From positions 5,418,501-5,482,500 of the forward strand of contig NZ_AP014809.1 of NCBI RefSeq assembly GCF_002355515.1: a DNA stretch of 64,000 nt, given 5' to 3'. Of this stretch, positions 1 to 8,267 are shown in pieces; within the stretch, counting starts at the first letter, position 1, and every line of letters begins with the position of its first letter. Below the pieces are notes generated by a model, which worked only from the letters and a program-made list of their open reading frames with translations, did no database searches and was not told the DNA's origin. Made by a program: the position numbers and the translations under genes. This stretch comes from Methylorubrum populi (GTDB lineage Bacteria > Pseudomonadota > Alphaproteobacteria > Rhizobiales > Beijerinckiaceae).

Positions 1-136
1 TGTGCAAGGCGGCCACGGGAGCTTAGATTACCGACGCATAATGAAGAAAATGATAGAGAATATGGGATTTGGATGTTCAGTCGCCTGCATTTGTCTTCCT
101 GCCCATATACTTGTTTGCCAGTGTAATGCAAATCGA

Positions 137-153
137 CCGACAGGATATGTCGG
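137..153 (-). terminator. Short hairpin after the caspase gene
   Basis: CCGACA and TGTCGG form 6-bp arms around a 5-nt loop, starting 5 nt past the stop codon of the caspase-like gene. No clear T-run follows in the direction of transcription, so a terminator role is only possible. Nothing else gene-like is visible between position 1 and the caspase stop. Confidence 0.2.
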
Positions 154-157
154 CTAT

Positions 158-1609
158 CTATAGATTTCGGCGATATTCAAATATTTTTACTCTCCTAAAC
201 AGTAGGCGCCCGGGGCCTTTAGTGTCAGTCCACTCATTCATTCTAATACAAAATACACAGTAATCAGCTTCGTTAATTTCCTCGAAGTCAAAGTCAATCG
301 AGCAGGTGATCCAATTTGACGTATCGGTCAAGATTGGTCTGTGCATCAACATAATGTGAGAAATTTCCGCATTTGGGTCTGGTTTATTTTTGATAATGTG
401 GCGGGATCGTTTGATGAGATTTGCTGTGATTTGGCGGCTGTTTTTGAAATCATCGTAGAGCATGGAGTATCCTCTAATACCTTCCCATGCATTGTCAAAC
501 TCGTCCTTAGTTTTTAAATGCAAAGGTAAAAGTGAAAATACAATGTTCTCATTGTGGTGGGAAGAAATTTTATATTCAAAATCTACGCGACCCTTCAGAA
601 AAGGGATATATTTGTTGACACCGACTTTGCCATTGCCTTTGGAACTGATTGCAAAGACCCTATACCCCTCGCTTCTGTCGATTTCAGCCACCTCCGGTAG
701 GCCTGGCACGTTCGGCTTTATTGTGATCCAAGATTGAAATTCGACAGATTCTTTGTTGCTGTCGTAAAAAATATGATAATCGTACCCATTTTCTTTGGGT
801 TTATATGGATCGAATGAGCTATTGATAAACAGCGGCCTGTCTGAAATGTCGCTGTTTATCTGTTTGGGTGCGTGGATCTCTGGTATAACGGCAGAGCTGC
901 CATACTTAGCTCTTATTTTCCTTGCGACGAGATCTCCGATATCACGAATGCTCAGATAGGCCCCCTTGCTTGCGGATCCTGTTTTAAGGACTTCGATAAG
1001 ATTTTCAGAGAGCATTGTAAACGCATTGCCGTCAGGCGTAAGCGCTGGTTCATTTCGAGATGCAGCGACCAGCAATGCTGTTCCTAATTCGGGAAAATTA
1101 GAAAAAGTCTGATTTTCGATATGAATCGATAGATCTTGACTCATGAACTCAGATACGGCAGCTCCTGCGAAACAACAATCGAGTATTAAATAAATCCGCT
1201 TTCCAGGAGCGTTAAGCTTAAGAGTTTCCGCAAGGTCGCGAACCTTAAGTCCAGTAAAGTGCCGACGATTGCGATCTGTCTTCTTAACGCTCAAATAGTA
1301 CTGCCGGTCTGAAAGGAAATCACCATGTCCTACGTAATATATTATAATGGAATTACATTCGCTTGGCATATTTCTGATAAAATCAGTTATCCGCTCGTCT
1401 TGCTCGTCTATCTTTAGAGGACTTGCAAATAAATTTAATACTTGACTGGATTCAATTCTGGGTCCGCTCGGAAATGTAGTCATATATTCATAAAATGCAC
1501 CCGCAGAATTTTTAAATGCTTGTTTCGAAAAGGAAGGAGGGAGAAATTCGAATATATCCGAGCCAATAATGATGAGTGAAAAGTTGCCTCTATTATTGGG
1601 GGCGATCAT
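158..1609 (-). CDS. Caspase-like protease (peptidase C14 fold), predicted conflict-system effector
   Basis: This is a 483-residue protein with no signal peptide or membrane segment, so probably cytoplasmic. Residues about 8-250 are a caspase/metacaspase domain. The catalytic His lies in YVGHGD (His95) and the Cys in LDCCFAG (Cys145/146), each at the end of a hydrophobic strand. The stretch PEIHAP followed by DISDRPLF (about 243-265) resembles the end of the caspase domain in bacterial caspase effectors. Residues about 270-481 form a separate, probably beta-rich domain that I cannot name. The ATG lies inside the end of the upstream EACC1-like gene (17-bp overlap), so the two are probably co-translated. 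Base composition is AT-rich, unlike everything right of 2.1 kb, which suggests acquisition. Activation by phage or stress, leading to proteolysis and cell death, is the expected role for such modules but is inference. Confidence 0.85.
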   Translation of the reverse strand: MIAPNNRGNFSLIIIGSDIFEFLPPSFSKQAFKNSAGAFYEYMTTFPSGPRIESSQVLNLFASPLKIDEQDERITDFIRNMPSECNSIIIYYVGHGDFLSDRQYYLSVKKTDRNRRHFTGLKVRDLAETLKLNAPGKRIYLILDCCFAGAAVSEFMSQDLSIHIENQTFSNFPELGTALLVAASRNEPALTPDGNAFTMLSENLIEVLKTGSASKGAYLSIRDIGDLVARKIRAKYGSSAVIPEIHAPKQINSDISDRPLFINSSFDPYKPKENGYDYHIFYDSNKESVEFQSWITIKPNVPGLPEVAEIDRSEGYRVFAISSKGNGKVGVNKYIPFLKGRVDFEYKISSHHNENIVFSLLPLHLKTKDEFDNAWEGIRGYSMLYDDFKNSRQITANLIKRSRHIIKNKPDPNAEISHIMLMHRPILTDTSNWITCSIDFDFEEINEADYCVFCIRMNEWTDTKGPGRLLFRRVKIFEYRRNL

Positions 1610-1964
1610 CGGACAGTCCCTGCAAGTATTTTACAACTGCTGCAATATCAATGTTCTTCGCTGGATCGCCAACCGCAATCACCGTGCCGTTTTTGTGATT
1701 GATCGTCACTCGGCTGCCGCTCTTTGCGATGAAATCGTGTATGCCTTTCGCTATGGCTATGGCAGCGGGTGTTCCAAATAAGATAGCAAGAGTGGCGCCA
1801 AAATCTTGCGTATCGGTCCGATCCTTGATGATGTCGATACCAATTTGTTTATCGAGACCATGCCTGACGGCGATTTGATTTATAAATTCACGTAGTTCGG
1901 ATGCGTCTTGACTACTCGTGGCGTTGGAATTTCCCAACTCAACGGAAATTTGATGTTGATCCAT
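1593..1964 (-). CDS. EACC1-like small adaptor (effector-associated constant component 1)
   Basis: This 123-residue protein sits directly upstream of the caspase gene and overlaps it by 17 bp. Its layout is that of the EACC1 family: a first strand (ISVELGN), a helix (ASELREFINQ), a second strand (IGIDII), a Gly/Ala-rich hydrophobic helix (FGTPAAIAIAKGIHDFI), a strand carrying SGSRVTI and NGTVIAV, and a final helix (IDIAAVVKYL). EACC1 proteins are described next to caspase or trypsin effectors in NTP-dependent bacterial conflict systems and are thought to link the effector to its sensor. I chose ATG 1964 over the GTG at 2018 because the extra 18 residues do not fit the family. Neither start has a strong ribosome-binding site. 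The gene is AT-rich like its partner. Family assignment is from remembered pattern, not a search. Confidence 0.6.
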   Translation of the reverse strand: MDQHQISVELGNSNATSSQDASELREFINQIAVRHGLDKQIGIDIIKDRTDTQDFGATLAILFGTPAAIAIAKGIHDFIAKSGSRVTINHKNGTVIAVGDPAKNIDIAAVVKYLQGLSDDRPQ

Positions 1965-2115
1965 GTCAGCGAATCCAGAATCGCGGATATGAATAATCCC
2001 GCGCTCACAAAGGAGCACAAAAAGTTTTCTGTGTAAACGTTATCTTGTGCAGCTTTTCCGTGTTGGCGACGAGCAAAACAGCAATTATGAATTTTTTACA
2101 TTTGTGCGTTTGCGT

Positions 2116-2769
2116 TCATAGTGTCTTCCCGTCGTGCCACACGCAGTTGGTGGCCAGGATACCGAGGTTCACGTCCGACTTCTGCGGCTGCGGCAGGGTC
2201 TTGCCGTCCATGGCGAGGTCGATCTTGATCTCGACCTGCCCCTTCGACTCGTTCGAGCGGCGGGAGAAGTAGCAGTATTGCTGGAACGGCCGCTCCTCGT
2301 TGGCCTTGAAGTTCCAGCCGGTCACGATCTGCCCGTCGAGATAGGGCACCTGCTTGAACACCGTGAAGGTGGTGTTCACCGGGGCCTGGGAAGCCGGTGC
2401 GGCGTCGGTGCCGAGCTGCGCCTTGGTCGGCGTCGGCACGGCATTGGCCTTCTGCGTCGGCAGGGCCTCGATCTTCAGGGTGTTGTCGGTGAGCGTGACC
2501 TCGCCCTTGGTCTTGAGCGTCACGTCGGCGAGCGCCGTCTGCATCGCGCTGGCGATCTTCTCCGCCGCCGAGTCGAACTGGTTCATGTAGGCGTAGCCGT
2601 AGCAGGCGGCGCCGATGCCGATCCCGGCCAGCGCCGAGAAGGCGCCGGCCCCGATCGCCCGCAGAAGGAAGGCGCGGGCGAAGTGCATCCGCGCCTCCGC
2701 CCGCAGGCGGCCGTTGACGTGCTGCGCGAGCACGATGTTCTCGTGCGTGCCCTCGGTGTGGATGCTCAT
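2116..2769 (-). CDS. Uncharacterised single-pass membrane protein
   Basis: This 217-residue protein is not one I recognise. A cytoplasmic N-terminus of about 30 residues is followed by one hydrophobic segment (about 33-60, rich in Ala/Gly). The rest, probably periplasmic, has a Thr/Ala/Pro linker (about 105-130) and a C-terminal domain with FKQVPYLDGQ, a Cys in QQYCYFSRR and another in ILATNCVWHDG, which could form a disulfide. It follows the four-TM coiled-coil protein by 24 bp on the same strand, so the two are probably one transcription unit. Its GC content is that of the chromosome, unlike the AT-rich genes next to it, so it probably marks the edge of the accessory patch. Confidence 0.7.
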   Translation of the reverse strand: MSIHTEGTHENIVLAQHVNGRLRAEARMHFARAFLLRAIGAGAFSALAGIGIGAACYGYAYMNQFDSAAEKIASAMQTALADVTLKTKGEVTLTDNTLKIEALPTQKANAVPTPTKAQLGTDAAPASQAPVNTTFTVFKQVPYLDGQIVTGWNFKANEERPFQQYCYFSRRSNESKGQVEIKIDLAMDGKTLPQPQKSDVNLGILATNCVWHDGKTL

Positions 2770-2793
2770 GGCCGGGCGCTCGACTCGAAAAAC

Positions 2794-4074
2794 TTACGCC
2801 GTCACGCCGGTCGGGGCGGTGCCGGAGGTGTTGGCGGGGGGCGGGGGCGGCGGCACCACCGGCGCGGTCCGCCGCTCCAGCGGGATCACCGAGGCGTCGC
2901 GCGCGACCGGTCTCGGCTGGGCCAGCGCCATCTCCTGGCGCACGCCCTCGGCGATGGAGGCGAGCAGATAGGGCGTCGCTTCCGGGTTCACGGCGGCGCC
3001 GAGGTCGTCCTCGTCCATGAAGGTCTTGCGCACCGAGACGGCCGAGAGCGCCAGGATTGTCGAGGCGAAGGCGGCGCAGAGCGCCGGCACGAACACGAAG
3101 ATGCGCAGGAAGGCGTGGACCTGCGCGTCGCTCACGTCGATCGGATCGACGCCGTAGACCATGGCGGTGAAGGAGTGCAGCTGCGAGCGGTTGACCGAGT
3201 TGCGGTAGGCCTGCTCGGCATCGGCCACCTTGCGGTCGGCCGCACCCCGGTCGAGGAGACCGCGTGCCTTGCGCGCCTCCTCCAGCTCCTTGACGATGGC
3301 GCTGCGGTCGGTGCCCGCCTTGGCCACCGCGGCGTTGAGGGTCGCGGTGCGCGGGTCGGTCACGCATTTGAGGTTCGAGTAGCGCATGCCGCGGCTGTTG
3401 GTGCCGTAGACCCGCTCGCAGCGCTGGGCCGGCAGCCCGGCGAGCTGCGAGGCATTCTCGGCCGAGCGCTTCTCGATCTGCTCCAGCTCGTTCGTGTACT
3501 GCTCGACGCGGGCATTGGCGGCGGCGATGCGGGTGTCGATGCTGTCGCGGTCGGCCTGCGCGTCCTTGAGCGCGGTCTTGGCCTTGGCGGCGTCCATCAG
3601 GCGAGGATGGAACATCATCTCGCCGAGCTGCGACACCGACTTGGTGGTCACGCCCGCGGCGAACACGATGCCGATGATGGCCAAGCCTTTCACGAACCAC
3701 GAGCGCTGCGTGCGCGCCAGGATCCCGAGCGGCACGCGGCACAGCTCCACCGCGGCGTAGACCAGCGGCGCGAGCAGCATGAAGTAGAACGCCCGGTCGT
3801 CGCCGTCGCTGTAATAGCCCGCGAACAGCCACGCCCCGGCGAGCGAGGCGCCGATCACCATGAACTCGACGAGATAGGCGATGGCGACGTAGCCCCACTT
3901 GATGCGGTAGCCGCGCTCGATATCGCGCTGGTGCTTCCAGCGCTGCTGGTCGAGCACCCATTCGCGCCGCTCGCGCTGCACGTCCCGGATCGGAGGCTGT
4001 CTGCGGAAGAAATTCATGCGCTTCTTGGACTGCTGCGGGCCTCCGGAGGCGGCGGACCCACCACCTCCTAACAT
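2794..4074 (-). CDS. Uncharacterised multi-pass membrane protein with a long internal coiled coil (DUF4407-like)
   Basis: This 426-residue protein has no firm family. It has three hydrophobic segments at about 43-65, 75-95 and 104-125, then a charged, probably coiled-coil stretch (about 138-300) with a Cys pair (QRCERVYG and NLKCVTD). A fourth hydrophobic segment follows at about 326-348, then a Pro-rich tail (a run of seven prolines near 410). This TM/coil/TM layout resembles DUF4407 proteins, but I cannot confirm membership. It lies 24 bp upstream of the single-pass protein. The ATG at 4074 has no upstream ribosome-binding site, and an AGGAGG lies just inside it, so the in-frame ATG at 4017 is a possible alternative start. 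Confidence 0.65.
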   Translation of the reverse strand: MLGGGGSAASGGPQQSKKRMNFFRRQPPIRDVQRERREWVLDQQRWKHQRDIERGYRIKWGYVAIAYLVEFMVIGASLAGAWLFAGYYSDGDDRAFYFMLLAPLVYAAVELCRVPLGILARTQRSWFVKGLAIIGIVFAAGVTTKSVSQLGEMMFHPRLMDAAKAKTALKDAQADRDSIDTRIAAANARVEQYTNELEQIEKRSAENASQLAGLPAQRCERVYGTNSRGMRYSNLKCVTDPRTATLNAAVAKAGTDRSAIVKELEEARKARGLLDRGAADRKVADAEQAYRNSVNRSQLHSFTAMVYGVDPIDVSDAQVHAFLRIFVFVPALCAAFASTILALSAVSVRKTFMDEDDLGAAVNPEATPYLLASIAEGVRQEMALAQPRPVARDASVIPLERRTAPVVPPPPPPANTSGTAPTGVTA

Positions 4075-4316
4075 CGCGTTACCCGAGCGTAAGCGCGTAT
4101 TGTGCCGAAGTTGTGCCGGCCGCAGCGATGAGCGGTGGATGGCAGTCGGTATCGATTGCCGCCCTCAGACAATGAAACCGGAGCGGGAAAGCTGCTGCAT
4201 CGGCCGAAAACCGGTTGCCGTGTGGCGGGCCCACCCCCCATGATGGCGATCACGTCCGCGGCATCGAAGCTGCAGGACGCCTCTTCCCTCGACCGAAGCG
4301 TCAGCGCAGCGTCCCG

Positions 4317-6221
4317 ATGACCGACCCCGTGCAGGCCGGAACCCAGATCGCCGCGCAGGCGGGCGCGCATGCGGGCGGCTACCGGGAGGCGATCCTCTTT
4401 CTCGTCACCGCCGGCATCGTCGTGCCGCTGTTCCACCGCCTGCGGATCAGCCCGGTGCTCGGCTTTCTCGGTGCGGGCGCGTTGCTCGGTCCGTTCGGAC
4501 TCGGGCGGTTCGCCGACGCGCATCCCTGGCTTGCTCCCTTCACCATCGGCAACCGCTCTGAGATCGCGCATCTCGCCGAGTTCGGCGTCATCTTCCTGAT
4601 GTTCATGATCGGGATCGAGCTGTCCTGGGAGCGCCTGCGGGTGCTGCGCCGGCTCGTCTTCGGCCTCGGCGCGATCCAGGTGGCGGCGTCCGCGGCCGTC
4701 ATCGCCGGGATCCTCGTCGTGCTGGATCAGCCGGTGGCCGGGGCGGTTCTGGTCGGGCTGGCGCTGGCCCTCTCCTCCACGGCAGTCGTGCTGCCGGTGC
4801 TCGCCGAGCAGAAGCGGCTCGGCACGCCGGCCGGGCGCACCAGCTTCGCGATCCTGTTGTTCCAGGATCTGGCGGTCGCCCCGATCCTGTTCGCCATCGC
4901 CGTGCTCGGCCGGAAGGACGGCGGCGATCTCGGCGGCGCGCTCGCCCTCGCGCTCGGTCAGGCGGTAATTGCCCTGGTGGTGATCGTGGTGGCCGGCCGC
5001 GTGGCTCTGCGCCCGCTCTTCCAACTCGTGGCGCGCACCCGCTCGCCGGAATTGTTCATGGCCGCTTGCCTGCTCGTCATCGTGGCGACGGCGCTGGTGG
5101 CGGCCGGCAGCGGCCTGTCGATGACGCTCGGCGCCTTCGTCGCCGGCCTGCTTCTCGCCGAGACCGAGTATCGCCGGGCGATCGAGGCGACGATCGACCC
5201 GTTCAAGGGCCTGCTGCTCGGCGTGTTCTTCGTCTCGGTCGGCATGAACCTCGACCCGGCCCAGCTCGTCGCCGCGCCGGGCGCGATTCTCGGCCTGTCG
5301 CTCGGGCTGCTTCTGATCAAGGGCGCCGTGGTGCTGGCGGGCGGGCGTATCATGGGGATCCCGGGCCCGGTGGCGCTGGAGACGGCGCTTCTGCTTGGTC
5401 CGGGCGGCGAGTTCGCCTTCGTGCTGATCGGCGGCGCCATGATCGCGGGCCTCGTTCCGGAGCCGGTGGGCGGCGCCGCCCTCATCGTCACCACCGTGAC
5501 CATGATCGCGATTCCGGGCCTTGCGTCCCTCGGCCGCCGGATCGGACGGCGGGTGCCGAAGGAAGGGCTTGGCCGGGCGCGGGCCGAGCCGGTGCCGGAC
5601 CCGCAGCAGAACCGGGTGATCGTCGCGGGCTACGGCCGGGTCGGCCGGCTCGTCGGCGAGATGCTCAAGCGCCACGCCATTGCCTACATCGCCCTCGACT
5701 CGGACCCCGTCCGGGTCGCCGAGCAGCGCCGGCTCGGCAGCCCGGTCTATTTCGGCGATTCGGCCAACACCGAGATGCTGCGCCGCTGCGACATCGCCAC
5801 GGCCCGCGCCCTCGTGGTCACCCTCGACAATCCCCGCGCGGTGGAGGCGGTGGTTCAGGCGGCCCGCGCCGAGCGGCCGGATCTGACCATCGTCGCCCGC
5901 GCCCGCGACGCGCGCCACGCGACGCAGCTCTACGAGATGGGTGTCGACGACGCGGTGCCGGAGACGATCGAGGCCTCGCTGCAGCTCTCGGAGGCGGTGC
6001 TGGTCGATGTCGGCGTGCCGATGGGCCACGTCATCGCCTCGATCCACGAGCGACGCGACGAGTTCCGCACCATGCTGAAGCGCAAGGAGGCGGAGACGCG
6101 GCCCGTCTTCCGCGCGCGCCGCACGGTCGGCAAGACGCGTCCGGCCGAGCGCGAGAGCGCCGCCGACCACAAAGCCAGCGAGGCGCCGGTCGAGGCGCGG
6201 CCGATCGGGAAGAGCGCCTGA
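4317..6221 (+). CDS. CPA2-family K+(Na+)/H+ antiporter with C-terminal TrkA-N domain (KefB-like)
   Basis: The product is a 634-residue inner-membrane antiporter exchanging a monovalent cation for protons. Residues about 20-410 hold some 12 hydrophobic segments with CPA2 features (SPVLGFLGAGALLGPFG, ALSSTAVVLPVL, FQDLAVAP, LLGVFFVSVGMNL, GPGGEFAFVL). From about 430 a cytosolic Rossmann TrkA-N/RCK domain begins with VIVAGYGRVGR, with the acidic residue of IALDSDP at the end of the next strand. A charged tail follows. I chose ATG 4317 because family similarity starts soon after it. An open frame upstream adds 34 low-complexity residues. The gene runs against the minus-strand genes on both sides. 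KefB/KefC proteins are glutathione-gated in enterobacteria; whether that holds here is unknown. Confidence 0.85.
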   Translation: MTDPVQAGTQIAAQAGAHAGGYREAILFLVTAGIVVPLFHRLRISPVLGFLGAGALLGPFGLGRFADAHPWLAPFTIGNRSEIAHLAEFGVIFLMFMIGIELSWERLRVLRRLVFGLGAIQVAASAAVIAGILVVLDQPVAGAVLVGLALALSSTAVVLPVLAEQKRLGTPAGRTSFAILLFQDLAVAPILFAIAVLGRKDGGDLGGALALALGQAVIALVVIVVAGRVALRPLFQLVARTRSPELFMAACLLVIVATALVAAGSGLSMTLGAFVAGLLLAETEYRRAIEATIDPFKGLLLGVFFVSVGMNLDPAQLVAAPGAILGLSLGLLLIKGAVVLAGGRIMGIPGPVALETALLLGPGGEFAFVLIGGAMIAGLVPEPVGGAALIVTTVTMIAIPGLASLGRRIGRRVPKEGLGRARAEPVPDPQQNRVIVAGYGRVGRLVGEMLKRHAIAYIALDSDPVRVAEQRRLGSPVYFGDSANTEMLRRCDIATARALVVTLDNPRAVEAVVQAARAERPDLTIVARARDARHATQLYEMGVDDAVPETIEASLQLSEAVLVDVGVPMGHVIASIHERRDEFRTMLKRKEAETRPVFRARRTVGKTRPAERESAADHKASEAPVEARPIGKSA

Positions 6222-6250
6222 CCGCGCCGATCGTCGGGAGAGCGGGATGC

Positions 6251-6799
6251 TCAGTCCGAGGCGGTAGCCCGGCGCAGGGTGTCTCCGGCGGACAGGAAGG
6301 CCTCGACCTCCGGCGTCGCTTGCGGGCTGTGCGCCACGACGCCGATCGCTTCCATCAGACGATGCACGGGGACGAAGCTTCGCCGCTTCCGGTCGTACAG
6401 GCCCGCCTGAACCAGCGCGATCGCGGCGATCGTGTCGGTCTTCGCGGCGATCAGGCGATGTTCCATGACGACACGGGTGGCGTCCCAGTGCAGCAGCCGT
6501 GTTTCCAGATCGAAGGCCTGGAAGGGACGGAGCTCCCGGCGGAAGCGGATCTGTCCGGCACTGACGACCGGGGTCCAGCCGTTCCGCAGCACGGGGCGCC
6601 ACAATCCGGATCGAATCATCAGGTCGGTCCGGCCGAGATCCATCAGGGTCCAGTACCGGCCGTTATTGAGGTGCAGCGAGGTGTCGAGGTCGTGCGGCCA
6701 GACGCGGAACCTCAGGGACGAGTGGGCGAAGGGCAGGTCAATCCTCGGTCGCCGCCATGCGGTGGCGATCAACCAGAGGAGGCGGAGCCAGAGGTTCAT
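6251..6799 (-). CDS. Hotdog-fold acyl-CoA thioesterase family protein
   Basis: This 182-residue protein is a single 4HBT-type hotdog domain. The motif from Asp37 through HLNNGRYW to MDLGR (about 37-57) is typical of the THEM6/YbgC-like thioesterase group, in which the Asp and the helix after it serve acyl-CoA hydrolysis. Strand segments follow (SAGQIRFRRELRPFQAF, DATRVVMEHRL). It is the last minus-strand gene after murD (66-bp gap) and may be read through from the cell-wall cluster. Its acyl-CoA substrate cannot be told from sequence. A link to envelope lipids is only suggested by position. Confidence 0.75.
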   Translation of the reverse strand: MNLWLRLLWLIATAWRRPRIDLPFAHSSLRFRVWPHDLDTSLHLNNGRYWTLMDLGRTDLMIRSGLWRPVLRNGWTPVVSAGQIRFRRELRPFQAFDLETRLLHWDATRVVMEHRLIAAKTDTIAAIALVQAGLYDRKRRSFVPVHRLMEAIGVVAHSPQATPEVEAFLSAGDTLRRATASD

Positions 6800-6865
6800 G
6801 AATCACGACGGTGGTGGGCCGGACAGGATCCGGCACCTCCCCCGGCGGCCGCGCTTTGTCCAGTG

Positions 6866-8242
6866 CTAAACCGCGTTTTCGTCGGACAGGGCGGAGACCA
6901 GATCGCGAAACCGGTCGCCGCGGACCTCGAAGTTCGGGAACTGGTCGTAGGAGGCGCAGGCCGGCGACAGCAGCACCACCGGCGCCTCCGTGCCGGACGT
7001 GCGGGCGGCGTCCGCGGCGGCGGCGGTCGCGGCTTCCAGCGTGCCGCATTGGGTGAAGGGGACGCGTCCCTCCAGCGTCGCGGCGAAGGCGTCGCTCGAT
7101 GCGCCGATCAGATAGGCGTGGGTGACGCGGTCGAAGAGCGGCGCGAGCGGTTCGATGCCGCCCTCCTTCGCCTTGCCCCCGACGATCCAGTGGATGTCGC
7201 GGAAGGCGAGCAGCGCCTTCTCGGTGGAATCGGCGTTGGTCGCCTTGGAATCGTTGACGAACAGCGTCGGGCCGATCCGGCGCAGGGGCTCCATCCGGTG
7301 CGCGAGCCCCGGAAAGCTGTTCAGGCCGGCGGCGATCTCCTCGCGGGAGAGGCCGAGCCGGATCGCGGCGACGACGGCCGCGGCGGCGTTCTGGAGGTTG
7401 TGGTCGCCGAGCAGGGATGGGATGCCCGAGATCTCCGCGATCACGGCGCCGTCGGAATCGCGCACCCTGCCGGCGGCGCAGACATAGTCGCCCGCCGCGT
7501 CGCCGTGGCCCTCGACATGGAGGCGGATGCGTTCGCCCGTGCGGCGCCCGGCGATGGCGGCGCAATAGGCATCGTCGACGCCGATGACCGCGAGATCCGC
7601 ACCCGCCACCAGCCGCTCCTTGATCGCGGCATAGTTCTCCATGGTGCCGTGACGGTCGAGATGGTCCGGCGTCAGGTTGAGCAGGATGCCGACGCCGGGT
7701 TTCAGCGACGGGGTCAGGTCGATCTGGAACGAGGACAGCTCGACCACGTGGACGCGGTTCGCCGCCGGCGGCTCCAGCGACAGGATTGCGGTGCCGATAT
7801 TGCCGCCCATCTGCACGTCGCGGCCGGCATGGCGCAGCAGATGGGCGGTGAGCGCGGTGGTGGTGGACTTGCCGTTGGTGCCGGTGATCGCCACGAACGG
7901 CGCCCCCGGCGCCAGCGCCGCGCGCTCGCGGCAGAAGATCTCGATGTCGCCGATGATCGGGATGCCGGCCCCCCGCGCCAATCCGACCGTCCAGTGCGGC
8001 TCGGGATGAGTCAGCGGCACGCCGGGCGCCAGAACCAGGGCGGTGAAGCCCGACCAATCGGCCTCGTTGAGATCCGTGACGGTGATGCCCTGCTCGCGGG
8101 CGCGGTCGCGGCTGCCCGCGTTGTCGTCCCAGGCCAGCACGTCCGCGCCGCCGGCGAGCAGCGAGCGGACGGTGGCGAGACCGGAGCCGCCGAGGCCGAA
8201 CAGGGCGACCTTCCGGCCGGCGAAGGTGGTGGCTGGCGTCAT
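6866..8242 (-). CDS. murD: UDP-N-acetylmuramoyl-L-alanine--D-glutamate ligase
   Basis: The 458-residue cytosolic Mur ligase adds D-glutamate to UDP-MurNAc-L-Ala using ATP. The N-terminal Rossmann domain carries GLGGSG (16-21), and the central ATPase domain has the P-loop GTNGKST (121-127) and ELSSFQ. Downstream are [11 protein letters not shown] (metal/ATP site), NDSKATN and the C-terminal [12 protein letters not shown]. Length is normal for MurD. It lies 25 bp behind mraY. In most relatives ftsW and murG come next; here a thioesterase follows, so the division cluster is cut at this point. Confidence 0.97.
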   Translation of the reverse strand: MTPATTFAGRKVALFGLGGSGLATVRSLLAGGADVLAWDDNAGSRDRAREQGITVTDLNEADWSGFTALVLAPGVPLTHPEPHWTVGLARGAGIPIIGDIEIFCRERAALAPGAPFVAITGTNGKSTTTALTAHLLRHAGRDVQMGGNIGTAILSLEPPAANRVHVVELSSFQIDLTPSLKPGVGILLNLTPDHLDRHGTMENYAAIKERLVAGADLAVIGVDDAYCAAIAGRRTGERIRLHVEGHGDAAGDYVCAAGRVRDSDGAVIAEISGIPSLLGDHNLQNAAAAVVAAIRLGLSREEIAAGLNSFPGLAHRMEPLRRIGPTLFVNDSKATNADSTEKALLAFRDIHWIVGGKAKEGGIEPLAPLFDRVTHAYLIGASSDAFAATLEGRVPFTQCGTLEAATAAAADAARTSGTEAPVVLLSPACASYDQFPNFEVRGDRFRDLVSALSDENAV

Positions 8243-8267
8243 GGTTCGTCCCTCGCGCTCCCGGCGC

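Noticed and set aside
69..263. 64-codon plus-strand frame at the AT-rich left end
   Set aside because: It is short, overlaps the 3' end of the caspase gene in antisense, and has no ribosome-binding site or family features.
2134..4071. 645-codon plus-strand open frame opposite the two membrane-protein genes
   Set aside because: It is antisense, His/Arg/Gly-rich and has no domain or hydrophobic pattern; the minus-strand proteins have clear membrane segments. Long antisense frames are expected at this GC content.
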